Assembly (NCBI RefSeq): GCF_900113655.1 | Contig: NZ_FOQF01000013.1 | Coordinates: forward strand, 1-64,000 | From: Pseudobutyrivibrio sp. OR37 | GTDB taxonomy: Bacteria > Bacillota > Clostridia > Lachnospirales > Lachnospiraceae | Direction: 5' to 3' | DNA: 64,000 nt | In this document: positions 15,209 through 24,768 of the stretch, piece by piece | How positions within the stretch are numbered: the first letter of the stretch is position 1 | Layout: each line of letters opens with the position of its first letter | Notes under the pieces: generated by a model | What the model was told of the DNA's origin: nothing | The model's input: the letters and a program-made list of their open reading frames with translations, nothing else | Databases searched by the model: none | Made by a program: the position numbers and the translations under genes

Positions 15209-16582
15209 TTACATTGTTTTAAAATGAGAGGTCTTTTCCATCAATATATTTGCTTCTGCTGAAAGCTCCTCGAAAACAGAGCGCATCTCCTCTAAATCAC
15301 TGGTTTCGTTGATACCCATTGCAAAGCTCTGTAGGTTTATAGCTGAAAACTGAATATCACTGATAATATCATTAAAGGATGCCTTGATGGAATTAACAGA
15401 TTCTGCAATTTCATTTAATTCGCCAGGGAAGTTCTCAATGTCCTCCACCACAAGATTTCCCTTTTCCATCTCTGACAATACGTACTTTTGCTTTTGGATA
15501 ACCTTTGAAAGCTCCTCTAGAGATATTGCTAGCTTATTTTGCATATCCCCTATTTCATCATTAGCCGTTGCAAAATTCAGCTTAGTAGAAAAATCACCTT
15601 CCATAATTCTATCCATTGCAGGATTCATCTTATCAAGAGGCTTTAACACTTTTCTGACTGTATATGTTATATCGCCCAGTGCAAGGATGATACAAATAAT
15701 AGCCACGAATATGCTTATTCTAATACCTCTATCCACATGTTTTAAGAAATTCGATTCTGGATATGCCACTGCCACTGTCCATCGGCTATTCTCCAGCGTT
15801 ACAGCCGAATAAACCATACTGGTACCAGTATAATCTTTTGCTGTTACATAGCCATCGTCCTTGGCATCTACCACTTCCTTAAGCTCAGGCATTACTTCAA
15901 ATGCAGCTGTTATTTTCTCTGCTGTTGGATTGTACTGTGTATTTGGATGAACGATTATGTTATCTTGACTATCTAAAAGGAATCCATAGGAACCTTCTTC
16001 AAAATTTATGGTACCCATGAAATTCTGAATAGATTCGATATCGGCATCCACTGCCACAACGCCAACCATCATTGTGCCCCAATATACAGGAGTTGCAACG
16101 GTTACCATCATAACATCCGGTCTGGTTGCACTAGAATAGGGGTCGATTACAACTGTATGTCCAGCGGCTGCTGCTTTTTTATACCATACTCGTTCCCTAG
16201 GATCAACTCCCTGCGCAAAATTAACGCCTCGCGCCATGGTCATATTTCCCAATTTATCAGAGAAATAAACAAAATATAATTCAGGATGATTAAGTGCCAC
16301 CCTATCAACTACAGCCCTAACAGTGGTCTGATCCAAATCACCTAAAGCTGTAAGTGTGCTAGCCATATCCTCTGTAACAGTAGCCATACCTCGAATCCAG
16401 GCATCCACTTCATTTGCACTGACCTGTGTTGCAAGCTCTAGCTTCATTTCCTGCTGCTCAATAATACGGCGGGAAAGATATATAAGATTTACAATAGTCA
16501 TAAAACTAATGGTAATTATTATGGCAACTACTACATGTCTCGTTATTCTGCTTTTAACCGTAGTACGCTTGGTCTTCTTCAT
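15209..16582 (-). CDS. dCache-HAMP sensor protein lacking a chemotaxis signalling domain
   Basis: The protein has 457 residues when started at the ATG at 16580-16582, preceded by GAGGGG. It has a first membrane segment (about 16-37), a large outside dCache-like sensing domain (about 40-275, with RERVWYKKA and VVGVVAVDADIE, typical of such domains), a second membrane segment near 285-305 and a HAMP domain. The C-terminal ~110 residues are helical but lack the conserved chemoreceptor tip found in the two neighbouring receptors. It also has no kinase, GGDEF or phosphatase domain. It could be a truncated chemoreceptor that forms mixed complexes, or a sensor working through an unseen partner. The frame shows no sign of a recent break. 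Confidence 0.85.
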   Translation of the reverse strand: MKKTKRTTVKSRITRHVVVAIIITISFMTIVNLIYLSRRIIEQQEMKLELATQVSANEVDAWIRGMATVTEDMASTLTALGDLDQTTVRAVVDRVALNHPELYFVYFSDKLGNMTMARGVNFAQGVDPRERVWYKKAAAAGHTVVIDPYSSATRPDVMMVTVATPVYWGTMMVGVVAVDADIESIQNFMGTINFEEGSYGFLLDSQDNIIVHPNTQYNPTAEKITAAFEVMPELKEVVDAKDDGYVTAKDYTGTSMVYSAVTLENSRWTVAVAYPESNFLKHVDRGIRISIFVAIICIILALGDITYTVRKVLKPLDKMNPAMDRIMEGDFSTKLNFATANDEIGDMQNKLAISLEELSKVIQKQKYVLSEMEKGNLVVEDIENFPGELNEIAESVNSIKASFNDIISDIQFSAINLQSFAMGINETSDLEEMRSVFEELSAEANILMEKTSHFKTM

Positions 16583-16702
16583 GTTTTCCCCTCTTTCAGA
16601 TAAAGACACACTACATGTGTTATATATCATTTATGATAGTATAAAAATAAGGGTTTTCCGTGAAAAAAGCATGCCATTTGATGAATTTACCATTCACACA
16701 CA

Positions 16703-17392
16703 TTACCTTGCGTATACCATGCAATCGTACCTGATTGCCTTGCCCTCCAAGCTGTAGCTAGGCTTTCTGCCAGCAAGGTATGGTCCCTTTAGTGGACGTT
16801 TTATTACAATTCTTTTTGGCTCGGCCGCCTCGGCTGATTCTAAAAGCTCCTCCTCCATAGAGCATGGACTTTCCAGCTTCTGAAGGAGCTGAAACTTCTT
16901 CTTAATCAAAGCACTCTTCTGTCGCTCAGGAAACATTGGGTCTAACAGCACTATATCAGGCTTATAATCCAGTTTCTTCATAGCCTTTACACTATCGCCA
17001 CAGACTAATGTCATCCTCCCTACAGCGTCCTTTAATTCGGGAATTTCAAGGGCTCTTTCCATGCAATCCTGAAGCAGTACAGCAATAATCTCGTCCATTT
17101 CGTATAGACGCACCTCAAAGCCTGCTGCTGCAAGAATCAGGGAATCCTCCCCAAAGCCAGCGGTTGCATCGATTAGAGTCTGAGGCATAGGCTGCCCCTT
17201 AATCCTTGCCGCCTTTACCAGCATTTCTCGCTCCAGATTACTCTTTTTAATCCTTGGCAGCATATCCCTAAAATCCGCCATTATAGAAAGCTCGCCAGAG
17301 CTAAGGCTGAGCCCATCATCTGTTTGAATCAGAGCCAACCCCTTATCTGCGAGCTTTAAATTATAGTTTTCTATAAGTTCCTTTGATATCAA
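16703..17392 (-). CDS. rsmJ: RsmJ-like 16S rRNA methyltransferase
   Basis: This 229-residue SAM-dependent methyltransferase has the RsmJ pattern: DATAGFGEDSLILAAAG (SAM-binding loop), an acidic strand end YEMDE, LLDPMFPERQKSA (the catalytic DPxxP-type motif with a following lysine-rich helix) and a C-terminal strand with the IKRPL segment. RsmJ methylates N2 of a guanine near the decoding site of 16S rRNA (G1516 in E. coli). It starts at TTG, two bases after the pncB stop, with GAGG upstream inside pncB, so translation is coupled. The alternative is a general class I methyltransferase; the DPMFPERQKSA motif makes RsmJ the best call. Confidence 0.88.
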   Translation of the reverse strand: MISKELIENYNLKLADKGLALIQTDDGLSLSSGELSIMADFRDMLPRIKKSNLEREMLVKAARIKGQPMPQTLIDATAGFGEDSLILAAAGFEVRLYEMDEIIAVLLQDCMERALEIPELKDAVGRMTLVCGDSVKAMKKLDYKPDIVLLDPMFPERQKSALIKKKFQLLQKLESPCSMEEELLESAEAAEPKRIVIKRPLKGPYLAGRKPSYSLEGKAIRYDCMVYAR

Positions 17393-17394
17393 TT

Positions 17395-18897
17395 CTATTT
17401 GTCCTCTTTGCGAAGAAGATCCATCTTCATGTTGTAATAGTTAGGAGTCATATCAAGGTAGTGCTTATGAGGATTTTCGAAACGCTGCTCCTCTGGCCAT
17501 ACACTTGTCTCCAACTGATTTTGAACTCTTGCACGGATGGTCTGCATATCCTCATCCTCAGAAGCGGCCTTTCCGCCTACGATAAGCGGCTTCTGTAACA
17601 ATTCAGCAGTGCAGTTTTCAAAGATATGTGTGCTCTTCCATGGCTGTTCAGGATCTACAAATTTGTATCCGCCCTCAGCACTCATATCAACCTTTTCGCC
17701 TTTAATAGCTAGCAAATCTGCAACAGCTCTACCTGCCTCATCCTTTATACGATATACGTCCTTAAGACCTGGATTTGTAATCTTCTCCACAGTCTCTGAA
17801 ATCTTAATCTTTGGGATAAACTCCCCTGTCTTGCTATCCTGCACAGCGCAAAGCTTATATACTGCACCAAACACTGGCTCGGATTTTGCAGTGATAAGTC
17901 TCTCGCCTACTCCAAAGGAATTGACCTGACCACCCTGCTGCAAAATAGAAGTGATGGTATACTCATCAAGGGAGTTACTTACGATGATTTTAGCTTCGTT
18001 GAATCCTGCATCATCTAACATCTTTCTAGCCTTCTTTGTAAGATAAGCCAAATCTCCTGAATCAATACGGATTCCGTAGCTCTTAGACTGAATACCAGCC
18101 TCCTTCATCTCCTTGAATACCTTTATAGCGTTAGGTACACCAGATTTTAAAACATTGTAGGTATCTACAAGAAGGATGCAGTTGTTAGGATAGCTCTTGG
18201 CAAAGCTTCTAAATGCCTGAAGCTCTGATTTACGATAATCATTATCCTCAGATGTAAAATACATAACGTAACTGTGAGCCATTGTGCCACCGATAGGGAT
18301 ATCGAAATATTGGCCCGCTGAAACAGTTGCTGTTCCGCTTGCTCCGCCGATATAAGCTGCTCTGGCGCCATAAATAGCTGCATCATTGTTATGGGCACGT
18401 CTTGCACCAAAATCTGATACTGCTCGCCCTGCTGCAGCCCTGACTATTCTACTGGCCTTTGTGGCAATAAGTGACTGATGATTTACCTGAGCCAAAATCT
18501 CTGTCTCCACCAGCTGAGCCTCGATGATTGGGGCTGTTACTGTGATGATTGGCTCATTAGGATACATGATAGTTCCCTCTGGAAAAGCGTCCACATCACC
18601 TGTGAATTTGAAATCCTTAAGATATTCAAGAAATTCCTCTGTAAAATGTCCCACACTTCTAAGGTACTCTATATCCTCGTCTGTAAAATGCATATTTAAA
18701 AGATAATCCTTTACCTGCTGCAAGCCTGCAAAAATAGCAAAACCACCGCCATCAGGATTTACTCTATAAAAAACATCAAAGCTTACCCTTGTGTTATTGT
18801 CAATTGTAGGATCGTTAAAATAAGCATTAGCCATTGTAAGCTCATACTCATCCATCATCATTGTAAGGTTACGAGCCTTATCTTGAGTTTGCTTCAT
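17395..18897 (-). CDS. pncB: Nicotinate phosphoribosyltransferase
   Basis: This 500-residue enzyme makes nicotinate mononucleotide from nicotinate and PRPP with ATP hydrolysis, the salvage step of NAD synthesis. Features include the N-terminal DEYELTMANAYF, the phosphate-binding stretch DFGARRAHNNDAAIYGARAA, IGGASGTATV, a GTMAHS segment with the conserved histidine, and LDTYNVLKSG/RIDSGDL for PRPP. Length and order are those of the Firmicutes (type II-like) enzyme. It lies between a small zinc-ribbon gene and rsmJ, with short gaps on both sides, which suggests one transcript. prs, which supplies PRPP, lies 30 kb to the right. Confidence 0.95.
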   Translation of the reverse strand: MKQTQDKARNLTMMMDEYELTMANAYFNDPTIDNNTRVSFDVFYRVNPDGGGFAIFAGLQQVKDYLLNMHFTDEDIEYLRSVGHFTEEFLEYLKDFKFTGDVDAFPEGTIMYPNEPIITVTAPIIEAQLVETEILAQVNHQSLIATKASRIVRAAAGRAVSDFGARRAHNNDAAIYGARAAYIGGASGTATVSAGQYFDIPIGGTMAHSYVMYFTSEDNDYRKSELQAFRSFAKSYPNNCILLVDTYNVLKSGVPNAIKVFKEMKEAGIQSKSYGIRIDSGDLAYLTKKARKMLDDAGFNEAKIIVSNSLDEYTITSILQQGGQVNSFGVGERLITAKSEPVFGAVYKLCAVQDSKTGEFIPKIKISETVEKITNPGLKDVYRIKDEAGRAVADLLAIKGEKVDMSAEGGYKFVDPEQPWKSTHIFENCTAELLQKPLIVGGKAASEDEDMQTIRARVQNQLETSVWPEEQRFENPHKHYLDMTPNYYNMKMDLLRKEDK

Positions 18898-18912
18898 AAT
18901 TAGCCTTCTTTC

Positions 18913-19134
18913 TTACTCTCCTGGAGCGCTGTTAATTACTTTACCTGTATTCCAAAGCATAGCAGACTTTTCTGCTGCTGTGAGCTTTCCATCTTCGTTT
19001 TTGTAGCCAACTGTTCCTGTATAGCTACCACAATCTAAACACGCAACATAAAAGCCCATGTCTTCTTCCTCTAAAATACCTGCCCCACCGCAGATAGGGC
19101 AGTCATGTAATTCAATCTTTTCTGAAATATCCAT
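18913..19134 (-). CDS. Lar-like zinc-ribbon protein
   Basis: The protein has 73 residues when started at the ATG at 19132-19134, with AAGGAG seven bases upstream. It carries CPICGGAG and then CLDCGSYTG, two Cys pairs that make a zinc ribbon, and ends EKSAMLWNTG. The spacing and the final W-N match the Lar restriction-alleviation family, small proteins first known from prophages and later found on chromosomes. Whether it modulates restriction here is unknown. It is 15 bases upstream of pncB and likely co-transcribed with it. Confidence 0.75.
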   Translation of the reverse strand: MDISEKIELHDCPICGGAGILEEEDMGFYVACLDCGSYTGTVGYKNEDGKLTAAEKSAMLWNTGKVINSAPGE

Positions 19135-19163
19135 TACAAAACTCCTTAACAATAAAATCCGAT

Positions 19164-19192
19164 AAAAAGGGGTGCAGCATTTGCTACACCCC
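19164..19192 (-). terminator. Terminator of the chemoreceptor gene
   Basis: On the minus strand GGGGTGTAGC and GCTGCACCCC form a 10-bp stem (one G-U pair) around four bases, followed by five T. It lies 30 bases after the chemoreceptor stop. Confidence 0.9.
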
Positions 19193-19222
19193 CTGCTACC
19201 TTTTTCTATTGTACACGTTTTT

Positions 19223-20713
19223 TTACTTGAGCGCCATCTCTTCCATCTCTCTGGCAATTTTATTAATTACATCCAGAGTCTCATTCATGTTTGTAAGAGC
19301 ATCCATTGCGTCATCACTTACAGCACCAACTGTATCTGTAGCTGCTGCAACCTCTTGTGATGTAGCTGATAGATTTGTGATATTGTCCATAATCTGAGTA
19401 TTTGCTGCGATTACCTCATCAACTGATGATTTAACCTGAACAACGCCTTCTCTCAGCTCATCTGTACCTTCTTTAATGTTATCAAGCTTTGTTCCTGTCT
19501 CAGAAATAAGCTCGTTCTGCTTGTTAGCATATTCTGCTGATTTTGACATTGCAGATGCTGCTGAACGTGCATCTGATGTAAGTCTCTCGATAATCTTTGC
19601 TATCTCTTCTGTAGCCTCTCTGGTGCTCTCAGAAAGTGCTCTGATTTCATCAGCAACAACGGCAAATCCCTTACCAGCCTCACCAGCTCTTGCTGCCTCG
19701 ATTGAAGCGTTAAGTGCAAGAAGATTTGTCTGGCTGGAAATTCCAAGGATAGTTTCTGTGATACCCTGAATATCCTGGATACTTTCATTAAGGGCCTGTG
19801 TTGTTTCACTTGTTTCGATGTTAATATTAGCAACCTTCTCGGCCTGGCTCTTAAGCTGATTAATAAGGTCCACACCTTCATTAACCGATTCCTCAACTCT
19901 CATTGAAACATCATCAATATTATTAGCCTCTGAACCAACAGTCTGAATGCTTTCCTGAATAACAGCTGTCTTACTAGTCTGATTTTCAACTGCCTCGGCT
20001 GTATTTCTTGTTCCCTCTACAATCTCTGCCACAGAATGATGTACAGTTTCCATTGAATTATTAAGTGCTGTAGAAACTTCATTAGCCTCCTCAAACTTCT
20101 TATTCAGCTGCTCTGCCAAATCAACAATTGTTTCAGATGTCTCTTTAAGGTCTTCTGCATGATCCTTGATTGTATCAAGAGCTTCTGTAGTCTGTCTTCT
20201 CTGCTGTTTACATACTACAACTGCTATTGTGCAGGCTATAATACTAAAACCTAATTCTGTCATTAAATCACGGCCAGAAATATGTCCTTTGCGAATCTCT
20301 AAAAAGCCCGAGGTTATAAGACATACATTGGCAATTATACATCCTATCCTTACCGTGCCAGCCTCTCCATAAATCATAACGATAAGTATAATAGGATACA
20401 TAAACAAGTACATATGGTTATCACTAGGTACATATATATTCAACAAAAACATCGCAACCATAGATAATGTGATGCAGAACTTATAACGATATTGCTCGCC
20501 AAAGCTCATATAACATACCTGGAATAATATAATATCAAGAACTGCTAAAACTAAACGCACTAAATCTAGCGGATTAACGCCGTCCATTATAAGTGATCTG
20601 ACAGCAAAAAATATCAACGCTATACATGTGATTGTACCGCAATATCTGGCCAAACGGTTCTTTTCAAGCATCTGCTTGGTTTTGATATCAATTCTCTCAG
20701 CTTCTTCATTCAT
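19223..20713 (-). CDS. Chemoreceptor with polytopic membrane sensor
   Basis: This 496-residue methyl-accepting chemotaxis protein has about five to six membrane segments in its first 170 residues, with no large outside loop, so it may sense within the membrane or through it. Residues about 175-490 are a long helical hairpin with the signalling tip [18 protein letters not shown] and [17 protein letters not shown] near 345-385, which contacts CheA and CheW. The start has GGAGGG upstream. Unlike the next receptor it has no HAMP domain. No che gene lies in this window. It is followed by a strong terminator and is probably monocistronic. Confidence 0.92.
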   Translation of the reverse strand: MNEEAERIDIKTKQMLEKNRLARYCGTITCIALIFFAVRSLIMDGVNPLDLVRLVLAVLDIILFQVCYMSFGEQYRYKFCITLSMVAMFLLNIYVPSDNHMYLFMYPIILIVMIYGEAGTVRIGCIIANVCLITSGFLEIRKGHISGRDLMTELGFSIIACTIAVVVCKQQRRQTTEALDTIKDHAEDLKETSETIVDLAEQLNKKFEEANEVSTALNNSMETVHHSVAEIVEGTRNTAEAVENQTSKTAVIQESIQTVGSEANNIDDVSMRVEESVNEGVDLINQLKSQAEKVANINIETSETTQALNESIQDIQGITETILGISSQTNLLALNASIEAARAGEAGKGFAVVADEIRALSESTREATEEIAKIIERLTSDARSAASAMSKSAEYANKQNELISETGTKLDNIKEGTDELREGVVQVKSSVDEVIAANTQIMDNITNLSATSQEVAAATDTVGAVSDDAMDALTNMNETLDVINKIAREMEEMALK

Positions 20714-20857
20714 AATTGATGCCCTCCATATATCTCATCATATTTTCCGCTGGATACTTTCGTCATTACACTAAGTATAACCACATTTTTTTGAAAATAA
20801 TGTGAATTTGCAGAAACTTCACAAAAGATTCATAAGACTAATTTCCCATATAAATGT

Positions 20858-20894
20858 GAAGAGGCCACGACTGAATATCAGCCGCAGCCCCTTC
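20858..20894. terminator. Hairpin after the dCache chemoreceptor gene
   Basis: Seventeen-base arms with several G-U pairs (GAAGAGGCCACGACTGA and TCAGCCGCAGCCCCTTC) surround a 3-base loop, 20 bases after the stop at 20915. The stem is strong but the T-tract is poor, so termination is likely but not certain. Confidence 0.6.
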
Positions 20895-20914
20895 TATATA
20901 TTATTGTAGCGCTA

Positions 20915-22966
20915 CTACACTTGTGGATTATCAGACTCAATCTTGAACTTAGAAAGTTCATCATTGATAGCAAGAGCTGAATCTGAAACAGAATTTGCTA
21001 CATCTTCTACGCCCTGGCTTTCTGTTGCAATCTGGTTAGCACTTTCTGTAAGTGTATAGATTGTTGCAGTGATTTCTTCTGAACTAGCTGACTGCTCCTC
21101 TGAAATAGCTGCTACGGACGATGCAATATCATTAACCTCGCCCATCATACTAATCATGTTCTTCATTACGCTTGCAGCTTCGTTAAGGTCATCGTAAATC
21201 TTGCTGAAGCTTGTACCAGCCTTTTCTACTACCTCACCGCTGGCATTAATTGAATCCATGTTATTCTGTGACTTTTCTGCCAAATCAGAGATAAGTCCTG
21301 TAATCTGTTTGATAATATCGCCGATTTCCTTTGCCGCATCCTGAGAGTTCTGAGCTAGCTTTCCGATTTCATCGGCAACAACTGCAAAGCCCTTGCCTGC
21401 CTCACCTGCTCTGGCAGCCTCGATAGAAGCGTTAAGAGACAACAGGTTTGTCTGCTCTGCAATAGAATCAATCATCTGAACAATATCTGTAATCTGCTTA
21501 GCAGAATCGCCTACAGTAACTACAACATCGTTCATCTCGCTCATAGACTCATTAATCTTGTCCATACTGCGCTGAACCTCAGTCATATCCTCCTGACCAA
21601 TCTTGGCCTGGTCTACTAAGGCAATCATGGTTTCGTTTGTGCTATTTCCATTATCAGTCAAATCTGAAACTGCATGAGCAAGATTTGTTGCGTTCTCAGC
21701 AAGCTCGCCGACAGCGTTTGAAATATCGTCCATAGTCTCTTGAATCTGACCCATTGATACTGACTGGTCGCCAGCCTCTGTACTCATCTTGCTAGATGCA
21801 TTCTTAGAGGTCTCAGAATCCTCCTGCAGCTGTTCTGCACGGCCCTGAATAGAACCAATAGCTCCATTCATAATCTGTACGAAACGCTGCATTTCCTTAC
21901 TGATAAGACCAATCTCATCGCCTCTATCATCTGGCATTCTTGTTGTGAAATCACCATCGGAAATCTTAAGAATGCTGCTTGAAAGGCCAGATACTGGTTT
22001 TGTAATAACCTTGTTGATTGTAATAAGGATAACTGCTGTAATTACAGCTATTAACAGAAGCATTGCAATAATAGATACAACCATAAAGTGGTTTGCTTCC
22101 GCCATTACATCATCAACTGCTACTGATGAAATAAGCGACCATGGCGTTCCAGGAATAGCTGATACACATACATAATAGTCTGTGTTTGTAGAATCCTGAT
22201 TAATAATAACTACATCTGTGTTACCGTTTTCAACAAGAGCTTTTACATCCTGTAAATACTTGCTTCCAGACTCAGAAACTAAAGTTCCATTGAGTGCTGT
22301 ATCAAAATAAGAAATAATAAAATCTCCGTCAAGTACCATTGAACCACCAGTCTTCATAGGTGTAAGAGCATTAACCTTCTCTTGAAGATCTGTTAGAAAT
22401 ACATCAACAGCAGCAACACCCTTTTCGCCATTTGCACAGTCAACAGAACGTACAAATGTAACGCAAAGCTCATTTCTTGCAGCGTCTAAGTATGAATCTG
22501 TACAGATAAAGTTTTCTTGATCTTTGCCCACGCTATACCATCCACGCTCTGTAGGTCTCCAATCAGCTGGCTGCTTCTGATGATTAGCAAAGAAATACGT
22601 ATCATCAGAAAAACCAATGTATATACCTGTATTTTCAACTGTATTATAATCAGCAGAAGGCTCAACATACTTAAGCATCGCATTATGATCTTCAAAAACA
22701 ACACTTTCTAAAGTATCACAATACTGTCCATCTTTGGCTGTAAGCATTTCAAATACTGCGCCTAAATCACTAGCATTGGCTTGCCCTTCAGCCTTTAAAT
22801 CCATAAGGGAAACTTCGGTGATAACCTGACGTGCGTTGTAGGAAATAAACACAATAATGCATATAATACCAATAAGAATAATTGGTAATAGATAAAGCAA
22901 CAATGTTTTCCCTATTCCGCGCTTAACTTTCATAGCAGAATTTGTTACATTTTCTTTTTTAGCCAT
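20915..22966 (-). CDS. Chemoreceptor with dCache sensor and HAMP domain
   Basis: This 683-residue receptor has a first membrane segment (about 17-42), an outside dCache domain (about 45-290; WRPTERGWY and VAAVDVFL are typical), a second membrane segment near 297-322, a HAMP domain, and a long helical signalling domain with [17 protein letters not shown]-type tip and [17 protein letters not shown]. dCache receptors commonly bind amino acids, organic acids or similar small molecules. The start has AGGAGGG upstream. It closely follows the other two sensors in position, but each has its own terminator, so they are separate units. Confidence 0.94.
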   Translation of the reverse strand: MAKKENVTNSAMKVKRGIGKTLLLYLLPIILIGIICIIVFISYNARQVITEVSLMDLKAEGQANASDLGAVFEMLTAKDGQYCDTLESVVFEDHNAMLKYVEPSADYNTVENTGIYIGFSDDTYFFANHQKQPADWRPTERGWYSVGKDQENFICTDSYLDAARNELCVTFVRSVDCANGEKGVAAVDVFLTDLQEKVNALTPMKTGGSMVLDGDFIISYFDTALNGTLVSESGSKYLQDVKALVENGNTDVVIINQDSTNTDYYVCVSAIPGTPWSLISSVAVDDVMAEANHFMVVSIIAMLLLIAVITAVILITINKVITKPVSGLSSSILKISDGDFTTRMPDDRGDEIGLISKEMQRFVQIMNGAIGSIQGRAEQLQEDSETSKNASSKMSTEAGDQSVSMGQIQETMDDISNAVGELAENATNLAHAVSDLTDNGNSTNETMIALVDQAKIGQEDMTEVQRSMDKINESMSEMNDVVVTVGDSAKQITDIVQMIDSIAEQTNLLSLNASIEAARAGEAGKGFAVVADEIGKLAQNSQDAAKEIGDIIKQITGLISDLAEKSQNNMDSINASGEVVEKAGTSFSKIYDDLNEAASVMKNMISMMGEVNDIASSVAAISEEQSASSEEITATIYTLTESANQIATESQGVEDVANSVSDSALAINDELSKFKIESDNPQV

Positions 22967-23061
22967 GGCGCCCTCCTAATTAATTGCAGAATCCCCTCAT
23001 CTGCGTTCTAGTGAATTTGAGTTCATCATAGACTAAAAATGTTATATTCCTGTTAATTTAT

Positions 23062-23295
23062 CTAACTTCTTAATTTTTTCACTATTTCTTCATAGTTGTC
23101 CTTCATGTGCGGTCTAAGGCAATTTACACAGGATTTAATCCCCTTTTCAGTGTAGTAAAAATTGCCACCACATTCCTTGCCCAAATGATAAAGTGGACAA
23201 TAACAAAAGAGACAGTTAAACTCTTCTGGTTTATCTGTCTCATGGCAAGGAAAATATTCACACTCTCTATTCTGAAAGAATTTATAATGTTCCAT
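23062..23295 (-). CDS. Cysteine-rich small domain protein
   Basis: This 77-residue protein has nine cysteines: NRECEYFPCH, NCLFCYCPLYHLGKECGG and SCVNCLRPH. This is the cysteine-rich small domain (PF04071 as I recall), which probably binds zinc or another metal and is sometimes found fused or near to cobalamin genes. No cobalamin gene is seen nearby. The start has GGAG five bases upstream. Function is unknown; it lies downstream of murA with about 110 bases between. Confidence 0.85.
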   Translation of the reverse strand: MEHYKFFQNRECEYFPCHETDKPEEFNCLFCYCPLYHLGKECGGNFYYTEKGIKSCVNCLRPHMKDNYEEIVKKLRS

Positions 23296-23366
23296 ATATG
23301 CTCCAAGTCCGCAACTATTACGTTCACAATCATAATATTTCTTCCAGTCACTAATGTGACTTCCAG

Positions 23367-23390
23367 AAAAATTATAGATTGTTAACTATA
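23367..23390 (-). terminator. Weak terminator after murA
   Basis: On the minus strand a 5-bp stem, TATAG and CTATA, is followed by ATTTTT. A second short hairpin, AGTCAC-TAAT-GTGACT, follows at about 23347-23362. Either may slow or end the murA transcript. Confidence 0.35.
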
Positions 23391-23407
23391 GTTGCTCACT
23401 TAAATTT

Positions 23408-24703
23408 TTAACCTACCTTTAGTTTGAACTTCTGTAAGTCGTGTTCACTGTCGACTTCGGCGAAGGTTGCGCCTAGCTTTGTGAACTTGCCAACGATATC
23501 CTCGTATCCACGCTGGATATACTTGATATCATCGATTACTGTAATACCATCTGCAGCAAGTCCTGCGATAATAAGAGCTGCACCAGCACGAAGGTCTGGA
23601 GCCTGTACCTGTGCACCTGTATATTTCTCAACACCTGTTACGATAGCAACAGTACCTTCAACCTTGATGTTGGCTCCCATTCTTGCGAGCTCATCTACAT
23701 ATTTAAAACGGTTTTCAAAAATAGATTCTGTAACTGTACTGGTTCCCTCTGCAATAGCAAGCACAGCTGTAATCTCTGGCTGCATATCTGTTGGGAAACC
23801 TGGATATGGAAGTGTAGTTACGTGTGTATGTGTAAGCTTACGTCCCTTAGCAATAACTCTAACAGCATCATCATATTCTTCGATTACGCAGCCTGCCTCA
23901 ATAAGCTTTGCTGAAGTAGCTTCCAAATGCTTAGGAATAACATTCTTAATAAGAACATCACCGTGTGTAGCCGCAGCAGCACACATATATGTACCAGCCT
24001 CAATCTGATCTGGAATAACAGCGTATGTAGTACCGTGAAGCTTCTGTACGCCTACGATACGGATAACATCAGTACCAGCACCACGGATATTAGCACCCAT
24101 ACTGTTAAGGAAGGATGCGACATCAACAACGTGTGGCTCCTTTGCTGCATTTTCGATAGTAGTCTTACCTTCTGCAAGTACAGCAGCAAGCATGATATTG
24201 ATAGTAGCACCTACTGATACCTTATCAAGGTAAATATGGCTACCTGCAAGCTTGTCTGCTCTAGCAGACCAAAGTCCGTAAGATACATCAACATTTGCTC
24301 CAAGAGCCTTGAGTCCCTTTACGTGTAAATCGATTGGACGTGATCCTATAAGGCAACCGCCTGGAAGTGCAACCTCTGCACTTTTATATTTGCCCAATAG
24401 TGCTCCCATTAAATAATAAGAAGCACGAATCTTTTTGATGTATTCGTAATCTACTGAAAGTCTATTGATGGTTGAACCATTAATCTCAACTGTATGATCA
24501 TCCACACGGTTAATCTTTGCACCAATGTCTTCAATAGCGCCAATCAAAACATTAATATCTTTAACATTTGGCAGATTTTCTATTGTAACAGTCTCGTCTG
24601 TCATAATGGCACCAGCCAAAATACCAAGTGCTGCGTTTTTGGCACCGCTTATCTCTACCTCTCCTGAAAGCGCTGTGCCGCCCTTAATCACATACTGTTC
24701 CAT
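23408..24703 (-). CDS. murA: UDP-N-acetylglucosamine 1-carboxyvinyltransferase
   Basis: The protein has 431 residues when started at the ATG at 24701-24703, which has TAGGAG upstream; the open frame continues 47 codons above without a suitable start. MurA transfers enolpyruvate from PEP to UDP-GlcNAc, the first committed step of peptidoglycan synthesis, in the cytoplasm. It has Lys22 in SGAKNAALG and the active-site Cys117 in LPGGCLIGSRPID, the residue targeted by fosfomycin. Length and motifs are normal. It follows the ABC exporter after a terminator that overlaps the end of that gene, so it may have its own promoter in the 50-base gap or depend on read-through. Confidence 0.96.
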   Translation of the reverse strand: MEQYVIKGGTALSGEVEISGAKNAALGILAGAIMTDETVTIENLPNVKDINVLIGAIEDIGAKINRVDDHTVEINGSTINRLSVDYEYIKKIRASYYLMGALLGKYKSAEVALPGGCLIGSRPIDLHVKGLKALGANVDVSYGLWSARADKLAGSHIYLDKVSVGATINIMLAAVLAEGKTTIENAAKEPHVVDVASFLNSMGANIRGAGTDVIRIVGVQKLHGTTYAVIPDQIEAGTYMCAAAATHGDVLIKNVIPKHLEATSAKLIEAGCVIEEYDDAVRVIAKGRKLTHTHVTTLPYPGFPTDMQPEITAVLAIAEGTSTVTESIFENRFKYVDELARMGANIKVEGTVAIVTGVEKYTGAQVQAPDLRAGAALIIAGLAADGITVIDDIKYIQRGYEDIVGKFTKLGATFAEVDSEHDLQKFKLKVG

Positions 24704-24742
24704 TTTATCTCCTATAACCTCTAACTTAAGAAACGAGTCATT

Positions 24743-24768
24743 AAAAAGGAATCGGCTACGCTGATTCC
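24743..24768 (-). terminator. Terminator overlapping the end of the ABC exporter gene
   Basis: On the minus strand GGAATCAGC and GCCGATTCC pair (one A-C mismatch) around GTA, followed by TTTTT. The stem covers the last four codons and the stop codon of the exporter gene at 24756. Confidence 0.7.

Noticed and set aside
22967-23061. c-di-GMP riboswitch before the dCache chemoreceptor gene
   Set aside because: Such riboswitches are common before chemoreceptor genes in clostridia, but the leader here is short and lacks the conserved GEMM core and paired stems.
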